A stretch of DNA of 64,000 nucleotides, taken from positions 179,796,445 to 179,860,444 of the forward strand of contig OY998176.1 in the NCBI GenBank assembly GCA_963921935.1. Direction: 5' to 3'. The translations under genes were made by a program, and so were the position numbers. Under the pieces are notes generated by a model. It searched no databases. It saw nothing but the letters and a program-made list of their open reading frames with translations, and was not told the DNA's origin. This document shows positions 57,501 through 64,000 of this stretch, piece after piece. The DNA comes from Galeruca laticollis (lineage: Eukaryota; Arthropoda; Insecta; Coleoptera; Chrysomelidae). Every line of letters begins with the position of its first letter. Position 1 is the stretch's first letter.

Positions 57501-58903
57501 TTCTCATTGAGAATATAGACGTCACAATCAGGTAAAGGAACATCAAAAACACTTCGCAATATTCACAAGAGGGAAGAAGTAAACTTTAAAGAAAATACAA
57601 ATACTGTCACAAGGGAATGGACGATGATTCCTGCACTAACATATTTAACAACAACAAGTCATTATCTAATGGTGAGGTAACCAACTCCAAACTTATTCGT
57701 ATCTACTTTTCGATATTGTGAATCATTAAGGTAAAGATATTGTGTTTTTAATGCCTAGAATAATATTATAATCTAGTGTATATGAGTCATAGTCAGGTAA
57801 AGAAATATCAAAAAGATATTTTGATGTTTCTATGTAGATAATAATAAGAATTCATAAGAATCCTAAATAGCAAACAGAGAGAAAGTAAATTAGAGGAAAT
57901 ACAAATACTGTCACAAAGGAATGGACGATTATTCCAGCACTAACATATTTAACAACCATATGTCATATTCTAAAGGTGAGGCAATAAACTCCAAACTTAT
58001 TTGTTCTATCCTCTCAAATTCCCTTACTATAAGATAAAGAAAATATGTTTTCTTGACAGATAGAAATTTTAATTTCTACGGTAAGATATATCAAGATAAT
58101 TATAGATATTTTTGAATAGTGAAAATAACTATTTGTTAGATAGAGATAAGCGTTTAAGCTACGAACACTGAAAATTAAATTCCTTACAATGAACTGGATT
58201 TATTTGGAATCTAACTAGAAAAGATAAAGATACAAATTTTAAGATAAAATTAAACCAACTATTAAGTAACATAGATAGATCATTTCTGTGTTGCTGTGCC
58301 AAAAGAGGTAAGAGTCAAATTTGCTATAACTATTATAGCAAGCTAGGATATATACTATACAATAGATGTCTGGTGGGACAATATTCAAATGTACAGAAGA
58401 CGCACGATTTATGTCTGCTGCGACACAAGATAAGATAAGGTAAAGATAAATTTTCGACACGAGATAAAATAAGGTAAAGATAAAGCTCTGTGTGTCATTC
58501 TCTCTAACACACAAAAACCCTAGGTAAGATAAATTATTTCAGCTTGTGTCATTTGACACAATTCAACTGAAAACGGTAAGATAAGATAATATTTTTCAGT
58601 ATGTGTAACTACACATTTCGACTGAAAAGATAAGTCTACAAATTAGAAATATAATATGGAACATTCAAATTTTAGTGATACTAATTACCGTTCCAACATC
58701 ACATAACTCTAATTCAGTAAACAAAAATAATATTAATTTCTTAATACTTTCTAATTCCAAAAATATAATCTACAAGATAAACCTAGGTTACCAACAAATT
58801 AATTTAGCCAAGAGATTATTTTTAACTCTCTGCACAACACAGAAAAATCTACAGTAAAATTACTTTTGCAGATAAGGTAAAAATGTGTTCATCTAACAAA
58901 TGT
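54590..58903. other. Non-coding; probably contains the 3' UTR/LTR of the gypsy element to the right
   Basis: No coding region. It holds several local duplications: GGAACAGTCTACCC at 56493 and 56625; TATTCCACCAA near 56052 and 56109; and a ~304-bp imperfect tandem pair (AAATACAAATACTGTCACAA at 57594 and 57898). Near the gypsy stop codon (58080-58890) AGATAA motifs are dense. LTR borders cannot be set, because the partner LTR is beyond the right edge of the window. Confidence 0.4.
57540..58050. repeat. 304-bp imperfect tandem duplication
   Basis: Blocks CAAATACTGTCACAA-GGAATGGACGAT, ACTAACATATTTAACAAC and AACTCCAAACTTATT recur in order at a 304-bp spacing, with about 10-20% divergence by eye. 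Confidence 0.8.
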
Positions 58904-61526
58904 TCATTCACTATCCGAAGATACTGAGTCAGGATTATTTTCATCATCGGTAGAGTCACTTGATTCATCAGTAGATAAGTTATATTCGTTTAGATCTTTA
59001 ATATGCCATCGTCCTATATTTTTGCCATTACTATCTTTAAGTTCATACATCAAGGGAGATATAACACGGTTAACAGTACAATGTATATATTTAGGCATAA
59101 ATTTTGCAGAAATAAATTGAGCTTTATCAGATTTCTGATAATTCTTTTTCCAAACATGATCACCTACATGAAATTTAATATCGCGCTTACGAAGATTATA
59201 ACGGTTACTCGATTTTATGTAAGCCTTGTGTAATTTTTTTCTAACATCTTCGAAAATTTTTGGCATTTCTTGAGTATCCTGTAAACGGTGTATTTTATCA
59301 GCAATTGCAGGCTGATTATTTGCATTTTCTGCAATATTCCCGAAGAATGACCCTGATACAGGTACGTTTCTAGCAAACACAAGAAAAGATGGTGGAAATT
59401 CTGTGACTTCATGTTTAGACAAACGAATTGCCTGAGCTATTTTCTGTAATTCTACATCCCAAGTTCTATGATCAGAAAAACAATATGAACGTATTGCAGT
59501 GACAATAGATTTATTCACACGCTCAGTATGATTGGCTTGAGGAGTGTAATTTGCAGTGTACCAAATACTTTGGACATTAAACTTAGACATCAAACTTTTA
59601 AACAACTGACTAGTGAACTGTTTACCATTGTCTACAGCTACTATTTGAGGAACTCCAAAAATTAGAAAAACATTATTTTCAATAAATTTCACAATCGCAG
59701 AAGAGGTAGCTTGTTTTAAAGGTTGAATTAAAACAAATTTAGAGAAGAAATCAACAATGACCAATGCACACGTATTTCCCTGGCGAGATCTAGGATATGG
59801 GCCTATTAAATCACAGGAAATTAACTGGAAAGGAAACCCTATGTTACGATATTTACTCATGAGACCAGCTTGTGGCAAATTTGTGGGCTTACAGGCAGCA
59901 CAAACTTTACAGCGCCTCACATATTTTTGTACACTCTGTCTCATTCTGGGCCAATAATATAACTCTGAGATTCTCTCTAATGTTTTGAAAACACCGAAAT
60001 GAGCTGCAGTAGGATCATCATGAAATTTCGATAACAATTCAAGTCTGTTTTCCGTTGGAACTACAATTTTCCAGTCAGTTAAATTGCAAATATTGGCATT
60101 CTTGTTAAAGACATGCTTATATAGGATATTATTTTCCACTTTGAAACTAGGATAACTATCCGGATCGGATTGAACCTTATTTATCATAATTTTATACCAA
60201 TTATCAGGTTTTAGTAAAGATAAATCTAATACATTTATTTCCGGCACCCTTGATAGAAAATCTGCAGGTACGGTACCCGTTGCTCTACGATGGACTATCG
60301 AAAAATTGTATTGTGAAAGTTGTAGAATCCACCTAGCTAATCGTGGTGATGGTTTCTTCATGTTATTTAACCAAACAAGAGAAGAGTGATCGGTGATGAC
60401 AGTAAAATGTCGTCCCAGAAGATAATAACGAAAATGATCAATAGATAATAGGACTGCAAGGGCTTCTTTTTCAGTAGTTGTGTATTTCTTTTGACATTTA
60501 TTCAATTTTTTACTATAATAAGCTACTGGATGTTCCAACCCATCTTCCAACTGAAAAAGCACACTTCCAATACCTACATCACTTGCATCACACATTAGAT
60601 AAAATGATTTGTCAAAATCAGGACTACAAAGTACAGGAGCGGTAGTTAAGACAGTTTTTATATCATCGAAAGCTTTTTGAGCTTCCGGTGTCCAACTTAT
60701 TGGTTGATTTTTTTTTCTATTAGATAAAAGATCAGAAATGGGAGCAGATAAAGTAGAAAAATTATTTAAAAAACGACGATAATATGAAACAACACCTAAA
60801 AATCTACGCACCTCTGTAGTTGTCCTCGGTACAGGATAGTTAGTAATAGCTTTAGTTTTTTCACCGTCAATACTTAACCCGTTTTCATCCAAGGTATAAC
60901 CTAAATAGCGAAGAGAAGGACGACAAAAATGACATTTATCAATATTTACCGTTAAATTAGCCTCTTTTAATTTCTCATAAACTTTAGACAAAATTTCAAC
61001 ATGTTTATCAAACTGTGATGTACAAACAATTATATCATCAAGATAATAAAAACAATATGGTTCTAAAGATAGACCTATTACCATATCCATTAATCGTGAC
61101 ATGGTAGCTGGACTTGAGATTAAACCAAATGGTGTACTTGTAAATTGAAATAGTCCTCTAGAACGTATTGCGAAAGCTGTTTTTGGACGAGACGACTTTT
61201 CTAAAGGTATTTGATAGAAAGCATGTTTTAAATCGATACTAGAAATATATCGCGTATCCCTTAGTTGACTAAGAATTACCTCGATATTTGGAATCATATA
61301 CGAATCTGCTTTAGTTTGCTTGTTTAAAAATCTAGCATCAAGAAGTAACCTTATACTACCATCAGGTTTATGAGTTAAACAGATAGGAGAACAATAAGGA
61401 GATGTACTTGGTTCAATAACCCCTAATTTTAATAATGTATCTATCTCATTATTCACATGAACTTCCATAGCTTGAGGCAATGGATACTGTTTTATTTTAA
61501 ATGGAGGAGAATTTCCTGTGTCGATA
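58904..61526 (-). pseudogene. pol: Pol: RT-RNase H-integrase (separated from protease by an insertion)
   Basis: An unbroken frame runs from the insertion edge (HFIDTGNSPPF...) to 58904. It counts 858 codons from LPQAMEV at 61480, where the first displayed residue is not a true start. RT: LLLDARFLNKQT, SIDLKHAFYQIPL (motif A), YYLDDIIV (YLDD at 146-149). RNase H: MCDASDVGIGSVL (Asp 298), then TTEKEALAVL and DHSSLVWL. Integrase: H487/H494 with C524/C527 zinc site, ISCDLIGPYP (D557), AVDNGKQF (D617), HTERVNKS (E653). The C-terminus has KFMPKYIHCTVNRVISPLMYELKD (GPY/F-like) and an acidic Ser-rich tail. All catalytic residues are intact. Confidence 0.9.
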
Positions 61527-61536
61527 AAATGCTCTA
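61527..61536. repeat. Target-site duplication, left
   Basis: AAATGCTCTA, repeated exactly at 62606-62615 on the other side of the PLE palindrome. Removing one copy with the insertion rejoins the pol frame. Confidence 0.85.
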
Positions 61537-62605
61537 ATGAAATTGACTGTCTCGACCCTTACTTCGTGGAATATGCTCATATTAGTGTTTTTAAATGAAA
61601 CTCAAGGTCTCTAGTTAATTCCACAATATAATACAAGTTATTGAAAATTCTAAGAAATTGACAATTGTTTCGATAAATCAATATCATCGTCAGAATGACA
61701 GAAGTTACATTTCATTTTATGCCTACCTGATGTTTAGTAGTTATATTTTTTTGGCTAGACCAAGAAGTAACCTAACTTGTGATTGGCTTAATATATGTTT
61801 ATAGAAAAAAGAAGAAGATGTGATATTACAAATATTGAAGCTTAGATATTATCAGCCCTATGGTGATATCCTGGATATCATTTTTCCAATTAAGATCAGT
61901 ATAACTGTACAATGATATAGAAAACCAGGAAAACTATATCTGCTGATCTTTACAATTATCACTTAAGAAGACAGTTTATTAGTGGAGAATTCCCTAGATT
62001 TAACTGTTCATTGACAACTTCATATTGTGGGTTTCTTAAATGTCTTCTAATTTCCAGTTCTTCAAGGAAATCCAGTGCTGCATATTTGTGAAAAGAAACA
62101 AGAACTGGATTTCCTTGAAGAACTGGAAATTAGAAGACATTTAAGAAACCCACAATATGAAGTTGTCAATGAACAGTTAAATCTAGGGAATTCTCCACTA
62201 ATAAACTGTCTTCTTAAGTGATAATTGTAAAGATCAGCAGATATAGTTTTCCTGGTTTTCTATATCATTGTACAGTTATACTGATCTTAATTGGAAAAAT
62301 GATATCCAGGATATCACCATAGGGCTGATAATATCTAAGCTTCAATATTTGTAATATCACATCTTCTTCTTTTTTCTATAAACATATATTGAGCCAATCA
62401 CAAGTTAGGTTACTTCTTGGTCTAGCCAAAAAAATATAACTACTAAACATCAGGTAGGCATAAAATGAAATGTAACTTCTGTCATTCTGACGATGATATT
62501 GATTTATCGAAACAATTGTCAATTTCTTAGAATTTTCAATAACTTGTATTATATTGTGGAATTAACTAGAGACCTTGAGTTTCATTTAAAAACACTAATA
62601 TGAGC
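61537..62605. mobile_element. 1069-bp palindromic PLE derivative inserted in gypsy pol
   Basis: The left arm (61575 to about 62075) and right arm (about 62103 to 62605) are near-perfect complements around a ~28-base loop. Each arm encodes the PLE endonuclease tail (LDFLEELEIRRHLRNPQYEVVNEQ...; plus strand in the right arm, minus in the left) and the 3' terminus. The left arm extends 38 bases further into the PLE protein start (complement of ATTCCACGAAGTAAGGGTCG). The family is that of PLE-2, 3 and 5. It encodes no complete protein. The near-identical arms mean it is young or conversion-homogenised. Confidence 0.9.
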
Positions 62606-62615
62606 AAATGCTCTA

Positions 62616-63462
62616 AGATATGTGTCCTACCAATTTTATCCTTGGGGCTAATGCTTTTAAATTTTTCGATAACAACATCAAGTTTAATTTTTTCATCATT
62701 TGTTAAAGTTGTGACGTCCTTAACAGTATTGATGACATTTAAAGATAAGGCATTTAAATTCATAGTAAATTTAGAAAAATCTATTTTAATATTGAATGTC
62801 TTTAAAAAATCCATTCCTAAGATAACTGTTTGAGTAACTGAAGGTAAAAGATATAATTTTAAAATCCGAGATAACTTATCCACTGTGACATAAGTTTCTA
62901 CTAAACCACCAACATCATGGTATGTACCATCAGCAGTCGAAACTTGAAACTGTTCGGTAATAGAAATAGGTATAGATAAATTCTTAAGAAACTCAAGACC
63001 TAGAGAACCCAAAACACTCAGATTACTTCCTGTATCAATCAAACAAGAGAATGTCTTCCCAAAAATAATAATATCCACATAAGGCCTGTTATCATTATCT
63101 TTTCGATATAACAAGTCTAAAAAGTAATTACTAGATAATTGAGTATTTATAGAATTCTGAAATTTATTTACTTTGCTTGGTTTGTAAAACGATCTTACTA
63201 TATTTAACCAAGCTAACCAATCATTTTTATTGAAATAAGATAAGTTAGTTTTATTTGAATTTTTAGATAGATTAGGTAAGGAATAAATTTCACTTATTGG
63301 TTGCTGGTTGAAGGCGTTATTTCGGAAACTGTTCTTGACTTTGATTGTTTTTTTGAATTTTTTTGCTTTGGATGTGTGGATCCTGAAGGATTTTGAGGAG
63401 CGGTAGGTGTCACCAAAGCATTGACCTGACCGCTTGGTTCGTTTTTTGAACAATTTGGACAT
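62616..63462 (-). pseudogene. pol: Pol N-terminus with aspartic protease
   Basis: The frame opens in the -1 register over the end of gag. An N-terminal basic region (TKRSGQCFGDTYRSSKSF) is followed by the retropepsin signature CLIDTGSNLSVLG near 63045, then VILGMDFLKTFNIKIDFSK, the usual flap-distal ILG..FL motif. It continues toward RT (DKIGRTHILEH) until cut by the PLE palindrome at 62605. The protease would mature the Gag-Pol polyprotein inside the particle. Confidence 0.85.
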
Positions 63463-64000
63463 TTAGATTTTATAAATCCAGGATTTCCACATCCATAACA
63501 GAATACTTTTAAAGCGTATTTACATTGCGGATAAAAATGATTCTGTTCACCACAATTCCAGCAAACTTTATGTGAACTTACTGTAGACACTGTAGATAGA
63601 TGCCTAGAATTATTATGATTCCTAGACCGATAAGATGAGGTAAAAGTATTATTTAACTGTGGTTCTAGATATATTTTAGGTTTGCTCGAACTAATACTTG
63701 AATTCTGAGAATTCTGTGAGTAGGTAAAAGATTCTTCCAACTTTTTACATTTATCGGTTAACTCTTCGATACTGGTAATATCTAATAAAGCTAACGGTTG
63801 AACATAGTTAGAAAGCAAATTTCTCTTAATGATTCTAATTTTTGATGATTCATCCTGTTTTATTTCTAATCGATTAAATAGACTACACATAGAATTTATA
63901 TATAACGTAACTTTTTCATTAATATTTTGTTTTCTATTTTTAATTTCATCCAATAAATCTTCCTGATAATTATATGGGAGAAAATCTGACTTTAATTTAG
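63294..64000 (-). CDS. gag: Gag, C-terminal part with two zinc knuckles (open at window edge)
   Basis: Open to the window edge, so the true start is outside. It contains capsid-end helices (INSMCSLFNRLEIKQDESSKIRIIKRNLL, LDITSIEELTDKCKKLEES), a Ser-rich linker, then CWNCGEQNHFYPQC (a CCHC knuckle) and CYGCGNPGFIKSKC, in which the His is replaced by Phe, followed by PNC. That paired CCHC/C-type layout is usual in one large group of insect gypsy elements. The Lys/Gln/Ser-rich end overlaps pol by about 170 bases. Confidence 0.85.
   Translation of the reverse strand, partial: KLKSDFLPYNYQEDLLDEIKNRKQNINEKVTLYINSMCSLFNRLEIKQDESSKIRIIKRNLLSNYVQPLALLDITSIEELTDKCKKLEESFTYSQNSQNSSISSSKPKIYLEPQLNNTFTSSYRSRNHNNSRHLSTVSTVSSHKVCWNCGEQNHFYPQCKYALKVFCYGCGNPGFIKSKCPNCSKNEPSGQVNALVTPTAPQNPSGSTHPKQKNSKKQSKSRTVSEITPSTSNQ
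63357..63363 (-). promoter_or_regulatory. Candidate -1 ribosomal frameshift site
   Basis: Within the gag-pol overlap, codons CAA AAA AAT form the heptamer A-AAA-AAT in the correct register for a -1 slip from gag into pol. A second A7 run lies at 63348-63354. I have not modelled a downstream stimulatory structure. Confidence 0.55.

Larger units (their letters stand above)
58904..64000 (-). mobile_element. Nearly complete Ty3/gypsy element (5' end beyond window)
   Basis: Minus-strand order gag, protease, RT, RNase H, integrase, with a normal -1 gag-pol overlap and no visible stops apart from one interruption: a PLE palindrome at 61537-62605 with 10-bp target duplications. Before that insertion the copy was probably coding-competent. 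The 5' LTR lies right of the window. The 3' LTR presumably lies within 54.6-58.9 kb. Confidence 0.9.

Noticed and set aside
1..64000. tRNA, rRNA, CRISPR arrays, bacterial-type promoters or riboswitches
   Set aside because: None recognised on either strand. Repeats present are transposon ends, minisatellites and microsatellites.

Overview
The window is AT-rich nuclear DNA from an arthropod, most likely an insect. I cannot name the species. Genes are split by GT-AG introns, there are no bacterial-style operons, and almost all of the sequence is a nested pile of eukaryotic mobile elements: Penelope-like elements (PLEs), Ty3/gypsy LTR elements, a CACTA-like DNA transposon, non-LTR elements and a Maverick/Polinton remnant. 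One host gene can be supported. Four minus-strand exons (37631-37363, 37270-37110, 34311-34163, 11092-10942) join in phase into consecutive thrombospondin type-1 repeats of an ADAMTS or ADAMTS-like secreted matrix protein. The gene appears to run off both ends of the window, so most of the transposons seen here probably sit in its introns, including one of 23 kb.

Layout, left half. 1-5447 is a young but pol-less gypsy-type LTR element. 6850-9335 is a PLE with a hammerhead-like terminus, followed by a dead gypsy RT/RNase H piece (9390-10740). PLE copies lie at 13.3-15.2, 17.6-19.3, 19.4-20.9 and 21.0-27.7 kb. The last is split by a 5640-bp CACTA-like element (21418-27057) that carries a broken transposase and an intron-containing DUF4806-type gene. 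Non-LTR remnants fill 27.9-31.4 kb, and a 1-kb PLE-derived palindrome sits at 32.2-33.2 kb.

Layout, right half. After the host exons come PLE tails abutting (TA)n arrays (37.8-38.3 kb), then a block of minisatellites around a decayed transposase-like gene (38.5-41.3 kb). At 41.35-46.9 kb is an LTR element whose protease, RT and most of RNase H are missing. In their place its Gag is fused in frame to a LINE ORF1p-like coiled-coil/RNA-binding domain. A Maverick/Polinton fragment (49.8-54.1 kb) has its DNA polymerase gene split and inverted between 465-bp inverted repeats. From 58.9 kb to the right edge a nearly intact Ty3/gypsy element runs on the minus strand, broken only by a 1069-bp palindromic PLE derivative with a clean 10-bp target duplication.

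The strongest candidates for something undescribed are the Gag-ORF1p chimera and the recurrent palindromic (snap-back) PLE derivatives. The latter share a 5' breakpoint and often touch (TA)n tracts. All calls come from reading the sequence and recalled family features; no search was run.
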